Under the pieces are notes generated by a model, which was given only the letters and a program-made list of their open reading frames with translations, searched no databases and was not told where the DNA came from. From Microvelia longipes (taxonomy: Eukaryota > Arthropoda > Insecta > Hemiptera > Veliidae): 64,000 nt of DNA. The position numbers and the translations under genes were made by a program. Below are positions 10,969-23,994 of the stretch, one piece after another; positions within the stretch are counted from its first letter, which is position 1; each line of letters begins with the position of its first letter. The stretch lies in assembly GCA_018340805.1 (NCBI GenBank), contig JACMZG010001914.1, positions 19,479,881-19,543,880 on the forward strand, in the 5' to 3' direction.

Positions 10969-11572
10969 TAGGGCACGGGGCGCCTCGGAACTATTCTTTA
11001 CTCTTTTTTCTTATCCTGACTTCTTCGTAATCGATTTATTCGTACTTAGACAGCTAAGACATATTTTTATTCTCTCTGGTCACTCATCCAGACACTGACC
11101 TCGCTTGATGATGCTTAACTTTTATGATTAAACATAACTTATGTGTTGAAATTAAACTTGTACCAAATTTCAACTTGATTTAATTATTTCTAGATTTTTT
11201 ACAATTCTTTAAAATACGTATACAAGACATTTGATTAAAATTAAACTGAAGTTGAAAATAAAATAAAACATTGCAAACAGTACCAAATCTCAAATTTATC
11301 TTTCATGAATTTTTGCCGAGTAATTTTAGAACTCGAACTAACAACTATAAGTAAAGATTGATTTTTGTACGAAGTTTCAACTCTCTAGCATAAATACCCT
11401 GGGAGCTACGATGATAACAAACACACACTTACAGACAGTCAACTTTGAAAAATCTACTCAGGAGGTTTTAAAAACGCGTGAATGGAATAATTCAGGTGAA
11501 ACCCCGATTTTGGATTTTAAGTACAAACACAATACTTTTCGTATATAACTACAAATAAATTAGGAAAAAGTA
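10969..11572 (-). repeat. Family A repeat with 5S-like module
   Basis: Minus-strand copy ending at GAGGCGCCCCGTGCCCTA followed by a T-run (read on minus). The 5S-like module is at about 11070-11130 (AAGTTAAGCATCATCAAGCG then GAGGTCAGTGTCTGGATGAG). The middle portion is shorter than in the 7.3 kb copy. Confidence 0.85.
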
Positions 11573-13009
11573 ACATTTAAATATATAAAAGAAAACCAAA
11601 ATAATGAGACAACCCAAGGATTCCATCTCTCTTGATCTTGCGTATCCGACTGGGTTCTCCCCACATGGTTCATAAAGCGTTTAGCCGTATTTAACAAAGG
11701 TGTACTTACTTCGATCCGTAGCTTGAGTACGCTGTTAGAACGTATACGCCATTCTATACATATTCCTTGAAGTGCCTACTTCACAGACATGTATTACTAA
11801 AAAATTAATTATCTAAAAAAATATGTTTACGTGTAGTTCCAAAATTCCGTCATACGAATTAAATAGTGTCAGTCTCTGTGAAAATTCACTCAGCATAGGT
11901 AAAATTTACAGTTGTGTTTATTTGTGGATTTCCGAGTGGAGGGACCTCTGTTTTCCAGCTTCCTAGGAAATAAATCTCTTTAACATACTTCTCTCTCCTT
12001 ATCTCTTACCCATCGAGTATGTATGTACATCCATAAATAACTTAAGAAGTAATTAATCTTAATAAATACGTCATTATTAAAAAAATAAACTAAAAATATC
12101 AATTTATTTATTTTAAATTATACTTTTAATTTTATTCACCAATTTATGCAGATATTTGTTTTATTAATATCTAATACTAGCAATTGGTTGTAATGATTTA
12201 AACTTTTTAAATTATATATGTGCACTAATAATTAAATTATTTTATATTAATGGTATAACTCACATTCGTTTCTCTAAAAAAAGTATATTTTTGTGTATAT
12301 TTTGTTTAAACTAAAGAGTACACTTTAGGTATAAATATAATAATTTTAAAGACATGAGTAGTGAGTGTATCACTTTGACAGACGTAACAGCATGGAGGAT
12401 AGTTGCAGAAAATTCAGATAGGAATCTGGGAGAGAAATATCTGTTTCATAAATCCATTTATAAAATTTTCAACATGGATTCTTACCTTTTGCAAAATGGC
12501 TTCCTTATTCTGTGTTTTTTATGGCAATCAATAATGGTGTGGAATTTCCCTGTTGAGTGTGAAAATATTTACAAAATGTTATCAGTTTAAAGGTATATGA
12601 AGCAATAATTTTCTTTCGGGCTTTTTGTATTTTATCTTGTATCTCAATAAACTATATTTATTATCTGTTTTATGTTAAAAGGGTATTAATAGAATAGGCT
12701 GTTAAGTAATGGTAGTTTGTCACATGTTACTTTATGTATGCCATGTCAAGTTTTATAGATTGAATTCCTATTAATATATTTTACAAACTATACCTTATTA
12801 ACTTTTTCTGTTTTACTTTTCTCATTTATACTGTATTGAGTATGAGTAACTTACAATGAGTATTGTAGTAAAGTATTGTATTTAAAAAAATCAAAGTCCG
12901 GAATTTTACTTGAAATATATTTTTTAGGTGTTTTAAGTGAACACGGTGTTTTAAGAATAGTGACGCAAACCTCCAAGTTTTCTGTATAAGTTTATGTGTA
13001 AATTATGTG
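11573..13009. other. AT-rich DNA, nothing recognised
   Basis: No exon with convincing protein similarity. A 78-codon open frame at 12354-12590 (+) has no recognisable domain or neighbouring signals and I treat it as chance. Confidence 0.4.
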
Positions 13010-13383
13010 TATACGTTTTTAAAAAGAATATGTAGAATTGGACTGTAATCCTATTGAGTTGAAATTTGGTGCAAGTTTATCACTTTAGGTGATAAATAAG
13101 TTAACAAAGTTTATTTTCAATTCGTCTGTTATATAAAGATTTTTGATGGATTACTAAAATTAAGGAGTATCGAGGAAAGTCAGACACGCAGGTTGTAAGG
13201 TCTCCTGGATGGGTGACCAATGGGAGTAGAACGGATGTTTTTATTATTTGAGGTCGAGTTTAGCAAGTCCGAATTCATACAGTTATGTAAATTTAGCCAA
13301 ATTCAGCGACGAGCTGAAGACGAGAGAAGCGAGTCAGAAGTGGTGAGGATGAGCGTAGTAAGAGAATCGTGGTGCCCCTAACC
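13010..13383 (+). repeat. Family A repeat, 3' half
   Basis: Begins in the CTATTGAGTTGAAATTTGGT part and continues through AGGTGATAAATAAGTTAACA to GAGCGTAG and a GGTGCCCCTAACCC end. The 5S-like module (13148-13230) carries a small insertion between its A-box-like and C-box-like halves, while CTGGATGGGTGACC (13205-13218) is intact. Confidence 0.75.
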
Positions 13384-14865
13384 CGAATGTTTTTCAATAA
13401 TTTAATTTATGCATTAATTATTAAGAAAAAACAAAAAAATTGTCAGCTCTAAAGAAATTAGTGCTTGTTCTATGTACGCCATGGGCGTAGCCGGGGGGAG
13501 GGGTCCTAGCCGTGCAGGGTTGATGCAAAAATTATTTGTAAACATGATTAATTAATTTTATATTTTTTATTAATAATAATTTAGAACTTAAAGGTAACTT
13601 TTGCCCTAAACAATTAAATTTGTTTTATTTGTTCGACATATTAAATTTGTGGTGATATTATTAGTAAAATAAAAAGAGCACGCTGGAGAAAATTAAAAAC
13701 AAACGTTTAAATCATGTAAAAAACCTAGCGAAAATAGGTGCAGCAATTTATAAACGAGTAAATATGTACTTAGCTAGTCGAAAAGAATCCATATTTTCCT
13801 GCGTTCAAGTCATTACGAGAAGCAATTTAAACAACTAAATAGACAAATTAAAGTTGTGCTCATATTTGCAAACAAAATTGCGGTCACATGGTGGTAGGTA
13901 ATTCTTATTTATTTCGTAATACTTTATTTATTATGAATATGAGGTAATGAAGACGAGTTTTATTAGATTAATTTATTTCATATCAGTGCTTTCACACATA
14001 GTATTTTATTCATTGTTTTATAATTTATTTCGTAATAATTTATTTATTGTTTCATAATTTATTTCGTAATAATTTATTTATTGCTTTATAATTAATTTCG
14101 TTTATCTTTATTTGTTGCTTAATTTATCTCCTAATACTTTATTTATTACGTTACTTTTTTTATATGCTTGCTATATAAATTTTACTATGTGGAAAGTCCT
14201 ATTCGAAGACTGGTTCATTTTAAATTTATTTATTACGTTATACTTTATTTATTATGTGAAACTTTCGTTAAACGATATTCATTTCGAGAAAATTTATTTA
14301 TAACATTAATCTTTATTTATTAGGTTCTTTCTAAAAACGATCAAGAGAAAAAGGTTGTTTATCGTTGTTATCACGTGGTGTAGGAAACATAAAACCAGAA
14401 TAGTGGTCAAGTTTATGAGTTATACTGTATAGAGAGAGATTTGTAGTTTATTTATCATTGACCTGTTGAATATTTATATGCTTTTGATTTATCATGTTGT
14501 CCTGTTTTATGGCAAAGAATTGATTGTAAGAGAAGTAACTTGCTTTTACCAGAGAGAAATAAAATAAAGATGTAAAGAAAAATGAGTATTATATGCATTA
14601 CATTAACTGCACGTCGCTGCTAGACCCTGTGGCTCAAGCAAATATATACTATTACTATACGATTGTACACTATGACATCTAAACATTAATACAGATAGCA
14701 AAAAAACATAAATAAAGGGGTTAAAAAAATAATTTGATTAAAATCAAAATTATACATAATAAACTGACTATTTTTCGAATTGCGATAATCAATAATTTTT
14801 AAAAATAATTTAGTTCAAATAATCGTTCAGAATAAAGTTATCCTGTTATCCTGCCAAGAGTTGAG
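13384..14865. other. AT-rich DNA containing a 31-34 bp imperfect tandem repeat
   Basis: At about 13980-14160 an imperfect unit of the form TTTATTTCGTAATAATTTAT plus TTATTGTTTCATAA is repeated four or so times. Nothing else recognised. Confidence 0.5.

Positions 14866-14937
<72 letters not shown>
14866..14937. repeat. (TA)n microsatellite
   Basis: About 70 bp of pure alternating TA. Confidence 0.95.
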
Positions 14938-15968
<1,031 letters not shown>

Positions 15969-16039
15969 ATAATCAAAAAAAATTTGTTTAAGTGGGGAAG
16001 AATAGTTTCCGATGTTTTTTAGGCCTGTAAGTTGAATGA

Positions 16040-16115
16040 AAATGGTTTGTAGTCTATACGAACACTCCAAGCCTGGCTACCTGGGTTCGAATCCTGGATG
16101 GACGATCATGTTTTA
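16040..16115 (+). repeat. tRNA-like B-box segment, possible SINE head fragment
   Basis: GGGTTCGAATCCTGG (about 16082-16096) is a near-perfect pol III B box with flanking stem complementarity. No convincing A box or full cloverleaf could be drawn upstream, so I call it a tRNA-derived fragment, not a tRNA gene. Confidence 0.35.
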
Positions 16116-16174
16116 TCATTTTATTCACACTACATATGTTTATAATAACAACAAAAAACAACAATGAAGTAATT

Positions 16175-16572
16175 CTGACGCGGTGGTCCTCATATCGGAC
16201 TGATTTCCTTTGGAATGCGTGTTTCTGTGCTTCACAATCCGCATTTTTTGCTTATGTATCCGCGGTTTATGATTTATAACTGGAGCAGTTACTTAATTAT
16301 CAAGTACTACTCGTAACTCATTTTTTTGTATTTTTCAGATGAAATGAGCTAAGCTTTAACTTATTGCAAATAATTGTGTGCTCTGCCGATTTCAAAGGCA
16401 TCGTTTTGTAAAACAAACAGCATAATTATGACCATTTCAATACAAAAAATGAGTTACAAAAAGTACTTGATAATTGAGTCAACTGCTAAATTTATTTAGC
16501 ATAAACCAGATACGTAAGCATAGAAACATATATTCCAAAGGAAATTCGTCCGGTATGGAGACCACCAGAATG
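16175..16572. mobile_element. Foldback (MITE-like) element, family D
   Basis: The left arm (about 16175-16340) and right arm (about 16430-16572) are imperfect inverted copies: GGTGGTCCTCATATCGGAC versus the reverse complement GGTGGTCTCCATACCGGAC, then GATTTCCTTTGGAAT and TTATCAAGTACT-type blocks. The central part is unique. No ORF. Related to 8385-8760. Confidence 0.7.
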
Positions 16573-16726
16573 TTTTATTTTATACGCTAAAATAACAGAA
16601 CAGTATACTAGTTAAATCTGGTACACTCTAATTTTATTTGACATATTTGTTTAGTTTTTCAAGTAAAGGATCAAATAAAGTTTTGTTGAATTAGTATTAT
16701 TTTTAAGGGAAAAATTCTAGGGCAGA

Positions 16727-16806
16727 GGTCCGCAAATCGGGCACTGCATTGGTGAGCAAGAAAAATAAGCATTTCAAAGAAAATTTGCTCGGTTTGCGGA
16801 CCATTG
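16727..16806. repeat. Short inverted repeat with hAT-like ends
   Basis: CAGAGGTCCGCAAATCGGGC and the reverse complement of the right end, CAATGGTCCGCAAACCGAGC, flank about 40 bp. The CAG.GGTCC.CAAA form resembles hAT terminal repeats, but no 8 bp target duplication is visible. Confidence 0.35.
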
Positions 16807-18214
16807 CGCCAGACTTTTATTCTTCTTAGGACATATTCCACCCGTGCTATAGTTTAAAAATTTATAATAATACTATCTATAGAAGGAGCACTACTGATAA
16901 CACGAGAGCCAGTTCATTGGAGGTCTTAAGTAATGCTGCCAACCTGACAAAATGAAATGTTTTTTAACGACGTTGGCAATATTTCCGGTTGCTAAATTAT
17001 TGCGTTTTATTATTAATTAATGATTGATTATTCATAAAAAATAAAAATCGGTGCATTACAAATATTTTAAGCATTTTAAATTGTATTTTAACGTTTTAAT
17101 TAAAATTATGTTAAAAGTATTCCTCGTCAACTAAATGTAGATTTTTAACTTTGTACTTAGCAAGGTTTTTAAGTTATTTTATTTGTCACTTAAAATCTTT
17201 TTTATTAGTGGATATTTATAACACATTTATAAAATAATGTTTTATTGTTGGGGTGGTACCCTTACTTATGACCACCAGCCGGCTTGAAAACATATTTGTC
17301 TTCAATGATTTTATCCATTGACATCCCTACAAAGTATTTATTTACTGTTAAGACTGATTTATGATCTCTGTTATCTCTATTTAGTATATACTTTTTGTTG
17401 AAATATTAAGAGCAATAATTTGAGATAGGTACTGCCATCTCTGCGTATTTATATCTCTAGTCTATTAGGCTCAAGAGATATTTTCCCAATAATTTACAAC
17501 TTTCTACTCTAACATATCATCTCTACTCCAACTAAAAACATAAAAAGTTAAGTAACTGAGTCTCGCCTTAGTTTTAAGTCTGTACTTTTTTTTAAGTCAA
17601 TCATAAAACTTTATCTTTACTAAAAAGAAAAGTAAACAAAAGAAAGATCTTAGTTGTTCTTCTTCTGACCTATCAAATATACTTTATTCTTTCAGCACTT
17701 ATTTTATTTTAAAAAATAATATATGTCTATCAATAAATTCAATATATAGAATTAATTAAAGAAAAAATTAAGAAAACTGAAATAAGTTAAAATTGTTTTA
17801 GATGTTTTAAATTTCTAAACTTAGTTTATTTTGGCTCCTTTTTTTAAAAAAAATAGTAAAGCATTTCGGAAAATATTTAGTTGTTTGTTTTTCTTAGACT
17901 TTGTCTAGGTTGGATAAAACAAAGTATTTTTAGTTCAAAGTACGTCTTGATACTTTTTGTCTATAAGATTATTTTAAGGATGAAAAACTGTGTTTTTTCT
18001 AAAGAATTTTTCCTAAGGAAAACTTAAATAATATTTTAGAATTAGTATCAAATCAACACCATATTGAAATAAAGTTGAGATGAGAAAAACAAGGTTAACA
18101 ACCTTTAAATTAAATTTAGATTAAAAATCCCAGTTCCAAGGACTAGTTCTTTAAAGATTAAGTTTTCACAGTTTTTTTTTTTAAAAAAACTTTTTTCATT
18201 CCACTAATTTTTAT
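16807..18214. other. AT-rich DNA, nothing recognised
   Basis: No gene or shared repeat found. Confidence 0.4.
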
Positions 18215-18400
18215 TTTTTCTCATTAACACAGTTGGTATACAAGAGTATTGTGTTTTTTTTAAATATTCGAAACCAAGAGTTTACTTGAAATGTCCTTTT
18301 TCAGGTATTTTTAAGACCTCCTTAATTGTATTCACAGACTTGTCTGTCTATATGTATGTGTGTGTTATCATCGTGGCTCCGTGTGTATGTTAGTGATAAT
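18215..18400 (+). repeat. Family A repeat, 5' fragment
   Basis: TTTTTCTCATTAACAC, then AGTATTGTGTTTTTT, CCTCCTTAATTGTATTCACA and GTTATCATCGTGGCTCC follow family A order. Truncated at about 18400, where family E begins on the opposite strand. Confidence 0.7.
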
Positions 18401-18620
18401 GATACTAATTAGGGAGGGGTGAGATCACTTAGCAAGTAAGCCACGTTGTTTTCTTAACTCTGTTGGATATAAGATTGAGTTTTAACTTATGAATATTAGT
18501 GTATTATCTACAGAAAAGCCGCGACTTTACTAATGTTTTTAATAGGTCCAACTAGAAACAACACGTGCGCTACTACCAGACTACATTCCAAATCTCCAGC
18601 TCTGGAAACCATAAAGCAGA
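18395..18620 (-). repeat. Dispersed repeat family E, copy 1
   Basis: Matches 56640-56860 (+) in reverse orientation: GCACGTGTTGTTTCTAGTTG, AAAGTCGCGGCTTTTCTGT and ACAACGTGGCTTACTTGCTA occur in the same order and spacing. No ORF. Confidence 0.7.
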
Positions 18621-18646
18621 AACACACACATGTGTGTGTTTATACA

Positions 18647-19763
18647 GGGTGTTTGATATAAAGTGTCCACCAGAAAAGGAGGTGATAGTACTTCTCAAAA
18701 GGAACAAAAAATTTCCTATAATATAAACCCTGATCTCCAACCGTTTTCCCACAAGGTCAAATTTAATATTTTAAATAAATATTTGACCTCACATTATAAA
18801 ATTGTTAATAGGGTTTTAACTTTTCAAGCAAGAAAGGCGAAATTGGTCTCATTAGAAAGCTGAGTAAATTTTCTAAAGGACAAACTACTAACTATGTCAA
18901 ATATTTTAGAACTACTGCCCAAAATTTTGCGTGAAACATGATTTTTTGAAAAAATTGAATTTTATGGAATTTTTATAGTAGGGCATTAGACGAAGTAAGA
19001 GATGAGCAGAAGTTCAGCCAAGAACGGAAAAAACTTCTCTTATGATTGCCCTTTAAGTAAATGTAAATATTTTTATACATTCAAGAGTCAAAATTTTAAG
19101 CCATTCTTCCTAGAAGTTGGAAAAACTGATATTTTTTGGCATTTTTACATATGTCTACAATGTTAATTACATGGTACATAAAATAATTAAAAATCTCTAA
19201 AGCAAGAGAAAAGAGTGATTTTAGAGAAAAATGTGTAAGAATAAAATAGGTTTATTTTACCTTTTAGAGTCTAAAAATCGTATTATTAAATTACTTTCGA
19301 AAATAAAATATTCTGTTAAAATAACATATTATTTTCCCTTTTATACGACAAAAATGATCAGTTTTTGCAACTTCTAGCAACAATAGCTTACATTTTTGAC
19401 TATTGAATGTATAAAAATATTTAAATTTTCTTAAAGGGCAATCATAAGAGAAGTTATTTCCGTTTTTGGCTGAACTTTTGCTCATCTCTAACTTCCTCTA
19501 ACGCCCTACTAAAAAAATTTCCATAAAATCAATTTTTTCAAAAAATCATGTTTCATGCAACATTTTGGGCAGTAGTTCTAAAATATTTGACATAGTTAGT
19601 AGTTTGTCCATTAGGAAATTTACTCAGCTTTCTAATGAGACCAATTTCGCCTTTCTAGCTTGAACAGTTAAAGCCATATTAACAACTTTATAGGACATTT
19701 TTTGTTCCTTTGAGGAGTACTATCACCTCCTTTTCTGGTGGACACTTTATATGAAACACCTGT
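18647..19763. mobile_element. Foldback element with ACAGGGTGTTT ends
   Basis: Left arm 18647-19140 and right arm 19347-19763 are inverted copies. The ends are ACAGGGTGTTTGATATAAAG and, on the other strand, ACAGGTGTTTCATATAAAG, followed by GTGTCCACCAGAAAAGGAGG on both. The left arm has about 85 extra bases near 18716-18800. The spacer of about 200 bp is AT-rich. No transposase. A third copy of one arm is at 22935-23283. The short ORFs here come from the arms and have no protein features. Confidence 0.8.
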
Positions 19764-19987
<224 letters not shown>

Positions 19988-20594
19988 CAACAAACAGATA
20001 TCTCGACCGTATAATAATAGTTAATCTCAAATCTCAGGATTCGGTCCAAATGAAACACCAACAATTACTTCCTTCCCAACGTTTCGAATTATATTTTAAT
20101 TCTTTTTCAAGGGTCTACAACAAACAAATAACAAAACCTAATTAGAAAAAAGCAAAATAATGAAAATGAAAATTAAATTAAAAGTGCAGGAAGCTACAAT
20201 AAATAAATTCAACTTACAGAAATAAAAAATTACTGCAACATTAAAATAAAAATTTACATAACAAACTATTGAATCTAAAACTAAACATTGCACAAACAAC
20301 TGAAAATCTACTACACATAGTAGAAAAAATAAAGATTAAAAATAAATATAAATCTGACTAGCAACAAGAAATTAATAAATAAAAAGTAAACAAATGAAAA
20401 CCAAGCAGAAGGCTACAGTTCAAAACACACTAAATTATAACCGCACAACACAATAACAGCAACTCATGGCGGACACATATGAATAGTTTTGCACATATGA
20501 ATAATTCCCGAATATACGGTACTCAAATTATTAATATCACTGCGGAAATTCATAGAATTAGGGTCCTGTTTAATAAACAACATTTCTTTAGTTT
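19988..20594 (-). mobile_element. Left inverted arm of Penelope-like element (3' end copy)
   Basis: Reverse complement of 22102-22690 with high identity. It holds, on the minus strand, the last part of the GIY-YIG endonuclease frame and the whole 3' untranslated region, including CTTGAAAAAGAATT and TTCGAAACGTTGGGAAGG. The match ends abruptly at 20594 (CTTTAGTTT). Penelope-like elements typically carry such partial inverted copies at their start (pseudo-LTR organisation). Confidence 0.85.
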
Positions 20595-20639
20595 ATAGTA
20601 ACTAATAGTTATAGTTTGTTTTCATAGTAACACTAGCGG

Positions 20640-21560
20640 TTGTACAAGACAAGAAAACTTACAAAAAACTTGGAAGGGACCCTTCGTCTTCGTATCGTGA
20701 TAAGGTCAGAGTTAAAGTAGATGATTTACTTACTTTAGGAGTTATTGATTATCATTTTAGTTTGAAATTAAAATCACCTAATGGCATTGCTCCTCGTATA
20801 TATGGCCTACTTAACTCCATAAACCTGATTTGCATTCAGACGGTAGTTTCTTTTCTTAATAGTCCTACATGACTTGTCTCAATATATTCTTAATTTTTAG
20901 ATATTTTGGTGGTTAGTGATTTCAATATTAAAAACTCAATTGATTTCAAGGAGGCACTTTCTGGTCAAATTTTGGATGATAGTGTTACTATGCTCTCTCT
21001 TGATGTTAAGTCATTATTCACTAACATACCTATTGATCTGGCTATTGAACTTATTAAGCAGCAATGGTATAAATTTGGACCATCTTCAGGAATAACTTTT
21101 CAATTATTTTTTGATATCCTAGAATTGATCTGTGATGCCAGGTATTTTATGTTTAATGGTGTTGTATATAGACAAATTTTTGGCTTACCGATGGGTTCAC
21201 CTATTTCACCTGTGCTAGCAAATATAGTTATGCTCAAGTTATTGGAGGTATGTTTAGCCAATTTGGGTTTAAAAATAATTTTCATCAAATTTATGTGGAT
21301 GATTTGTTTTTGATAATAAAGAAAGGTTGTGAACAGGAGATTCTAGATGTGTTTAATAGTTTCCACCAGAGATTAGTGTTTACAATGGAATTGGAAAAGG
21401 ATGGTGTTCTTCCATTTTTAGATCTAAAAAGTTATCAGAGGTGAAATGGTGATATACTGACTGATTGGTATCAGAAGCCTACTAGTGCAGGTAGAATTCT
21501 AAATTACAACTCTTCACACACATTTCATCAAAAAATTAATTGCGTTACTAACTTGGTTAA
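20640..21560 (+). pseudogene. Penelope-like reverse transcriptase, frameshifted
   Basis: Three frames together give a PLE RT: a GIAPRIYGL block near 20785-20810, then LSLDVKSLFTNIP (about 20995-21033), GLPMGSPISPVLANI (about 21181-21225), and, after a frameshift near 21250-21280, the catalytic YVDD (about 21293-21304), followed by VLPFLDL and, beyond an in-frame TGA at about 21442, DWYQKPTSAGR. The PRIYGL and QKPT...GR motifs are typical of this group. At least two frameshifts and one stop make it non-functional as it stands. The RT N-terminal part is lost at the junction with the left arm. The enzyme would act in target-primed reverse transcription, with the endonuclease encoded just downstream. 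Confidence 0.88.
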
Positions 21561-21716
21561 AAAGTAATAGAAGTTAGTAGTCCATGTTTTTTAAATGAAA
21601 ATAAGAATAGAGTTATTAATTTACTCCAAAAAAATAACTATCCTAAACACATTATTCTTTTTCATTGGAACAAGTATATTAATAATCTACAAGATGCTAA
21701 CTTCATTGGCCCTGTC

Positions 21717-22232
21717 TTGCCTAAGAAGTTTTTTCGATTTCCATTTGTAGAGGGTTTATCTTATAATATTCAGAAACTTCTTAAAGAGAAAATGCCTCAG
21801 GTTTCTTTGGCCTTCTATAATCAGTTTAGAGTCAAGAACTTATTTACTAAATTGAAAGACAAGGTTCCTCGGCATTTAGAAGCTAATGTAGTATATGCGA
21901 TTAAGTGTAAGGACTGTGATTTATGTTATTATGGAGAAACTAGTAATTTCATGCCAGATAGGATTTATAAACATAAATACAGTGTTAGGTTGAAAGATGT
22001 GAAGATTACTGCACTAGCAGGTCATTGTGTGAAAAATAACCACTCAATGGACTACGACAACTATACTATTGTAACTCATGAGTCGGATAAGGATCGGCGG
22101 AAAACTAAAGAAATGTTGTTTATTAAACAGGACCCTAATTCTATGAATTTCCGCAGTGATATTAATAATTTGAGTACCGTATATTCGGGAATTATTCATA
22201 TGTGCAAAACTATTCATATGTGTCCGCCATGA
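21717..22232 (+). CDS. Penelope-like GIY-YIG endonuclease region, partial pol frame
   Basis: 171-residue open frame that forms the C-terminal part of the PLE polyprotein. An SYNIQKLLKEK block near residue 15 corresponds to the linker before the nuclease. The GIY-YIG core is VVY (58-60), the C-x2-C pair (64, 67) and YYG (71-73), then R82 and H86. The C-x2-C between the two tyrosine motifs is characteristic of PLE nucleases. The first motif has V-V-Y in place of G-I-Y, and the C-terminal 45 or so residues lie in the inverted arm. It is open but separated from the RT by frame changes, so an intact polyprotein is not encoded. The role in the family is nicking target DNA for insertion. Confidence 0.85.
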   Translation: MPKKFFRFPFVEGLSYNIQKLLKEKMPQVSLAFYNQFRVKNLFTKLKDKVPRHLEANVVYAIKCKDCDLCYYGETSNFMPDRIYKHKYSVRLKDVKITALAGHCVKNNHSMDYDNYTIVTHESDKDRRKTKEMLFIKQDPNSMNFRSDINNLSTVYSGIIHMCKTIHMCPP

Positions 22233-22689
22233 GTTGCTGTTATTGTGTTGTGCGGTTATAATTTAGTGTGTTTTGAACTGTAGCCTTCTGCTTGGTTTTC
22301 ATTTGTTTACTTTTTTTATTAATTTCTTGTTGCTAGTCAGATTATATTTATTTTTAATCTTTATTTTTTTCTACTATGTGTAGTAGATTTTCAGTTGTTT
22401 TGCAATGTTAGTTTTAGATTCAATAGTTTGTTATTAAATTTTTATTTTAATGTTGCAGTAAATTTTTTATTTCTGTAAGTTGAATTTATTTATTGTAGCT
22501 TCCTGCACTTTTAATTTAATTTTCATTTTCATTATTTTTTTTCTAATTAGGTTTTGTTATTGTTTGTTGTAGACCCTTGAAAAAGAATTAAAAATATAAT
22601 TCGAAACGTTGGGAAGGAAGTAATTGTTGTGTTTCATTTGGACCGAATCCTGAGATTTGAGATTAACTATTATTATACGGTCGAGATAT

Positions 22690-22690
<1 letters not shown>
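22102..22690 (+). mobile_element. Right inverted arm of Penelope-like element (3' end)
   Basis: Endonuclease 3' end and untranslated region, mirrored at 19988-20594. The segment CTTGAAAAAGAATTAAAAAT followed by TTCGAAACGTTGGGAAGG (about 22577-22620) resembles the degenerate ribozyme-type hairpin found at PLE ends; a related pair is at 43.4 and 43.55 kb. Confidence 0.85.
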
Positions 22691-22931
<241 letters not shown>

Positions 22932-22934
22932 GTA

Positions 22935-23283
22935 AAGTGTCCACCAGAAAGGAGTGATAGTACTCCTCAAAAGGAACAAAAAATGTCCTATAAAGTTGTT
23001 AATATGGCTTTAACTGTTCAAGCTAGAAAGGCGAAATTGGTCTCATTAGAAAGCTGAGTAAATTTCCTAATGGACAAACTACTAACTATGTCAAATATTT
23101 TAGAACTACTGCCCAAAATGTTGCATGAAACATGATTTTTTGAAAAAAATGCATTTTATGGAATTTTTTTAGTAGGGCGTTAGAGGAAGTTAGAGATGAG
23201 CAAAAGTTCAGCCAAAAACGGAAATAACTTCTCTTATGATTGCCCTTTAAGAAAATTTAAATATTTTTATACATTCAATAGTC
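22935..23283 (+). repeat. Third copy of the ACAGGGTGTTT foldback arm
   Basis: Begins AAAGTGTCCACCAGAAAGGA right after the TA run and follows the 18.66 kb arm to ATACATTCAATAGTC, where it stops. It is closer to the right arm (19347-19763, inverted) than to the left arm, since it lacks the 85-base insert. This fits one large inverted duplication covering foldback half, TA run and PLE end. Confidence 0.8.
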
Positions 23284-23412
23284 TCATCTCTTTCTAAGGA
23301 TGACAAGTGAATGGATTTTTATCTCTCGCATTGAAATCCTAGAGGCCCTGACCGGAATCGAATCCTGACTGTCTGGGTAGCAGGCGCATGTGCTAACTAT
23401 TATACCACCGGC
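23284..23412 (-). repeat. tRNA-derived SINE head or decayed tRNA
   Basis: On the minus strand, GCCGGTGGTATAATAGTTAG (A box TGGTATAATAGTTAG, about 23389-23405) is followed about 35 bases later by the B box GATTCGATTCC (about 23352-23362). The two stems around the B box pair (CAGGATTCGATTCCGGTC region). The anticodon arm does not fold cleanly and the acceptor stem is weak, so a functional tRNA is unlikely. The downstream tail is AT-rich and unique. Confidence 0.55.
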
Positions 23413-23413
23413 A

Positions 23414-23766
23414 AGACAACCGGAATTTCATCTGAATCATCCTTTTTAGATGTTTTTAAGACCTCTTGAGTGGTTCTTTAAAAAAGGTGTATATCATTGC
23501 GTGTGTGTGTTTTTTAATCTTAACTGCCAGTGTATTTTTTCTAAAGAGTTGTAACTTGGAACAAAATCCAACTTTCGGGTTTAATTGTGCTCAGCTGAAG
23601 GTTAAATTTGTATGAGATTTAGAGTATATCATATTAGATTATAAAATTGAGTAAAACATGTTTTGAAAATTCGTAAAATTATTGGATAAATGTGGAATGC
23701 AGGAGTTTTACATACACGAAGAAACAAATGTGCCCAGTTTAATTTCATTATCAGCAATATTTCTAA
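23414..23766 (+). repeat. Family A repeat, degraded 5' part
   Basis: CCGGAATTTCATCTGAATCA, TTTTTAAGACCTCTTGAGTG, TGTGTGTGTGTTTTTT, GTGTATTTTTTCTAAAGAG and CAAATGTGCCCAGTTTAAT follow the family A order. The 5S-like module is absent. Confidence 0.6.
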
Positions 23767-23994
23767 CTTTTTAAAGTATTATTTTATTGCTTTGGGTATC
23801 TTCTCTATTTTAAAGAGGAGCTAAGCAAATGGTATATGGTACAGCTAACCTGAACTTGAGAGGAAGAGTTCCTGGGTATCGCGTATGAGTACCTCGTACG
23901 CGATACCTCGTAGTACCTCGTATTATAAGTTTATCAACAAGGGATGCGTCTTTAACTTATAATAAAGAAGAGGCAACGTCTTATTCTTAAATCT

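Noticed and set aside
12354..12590. 78-codon open frame on + strand
   Set aside because: No domain, splice context or composition unlike the surrounding AT-rich DNA. Length is within chance.
23330..23412. Functional tRNA gene on - strand
   Set aside because: Both pol III boxes are present, but the anticodon stem and acceptor stem do not pair well, so called tRNA-derived only.
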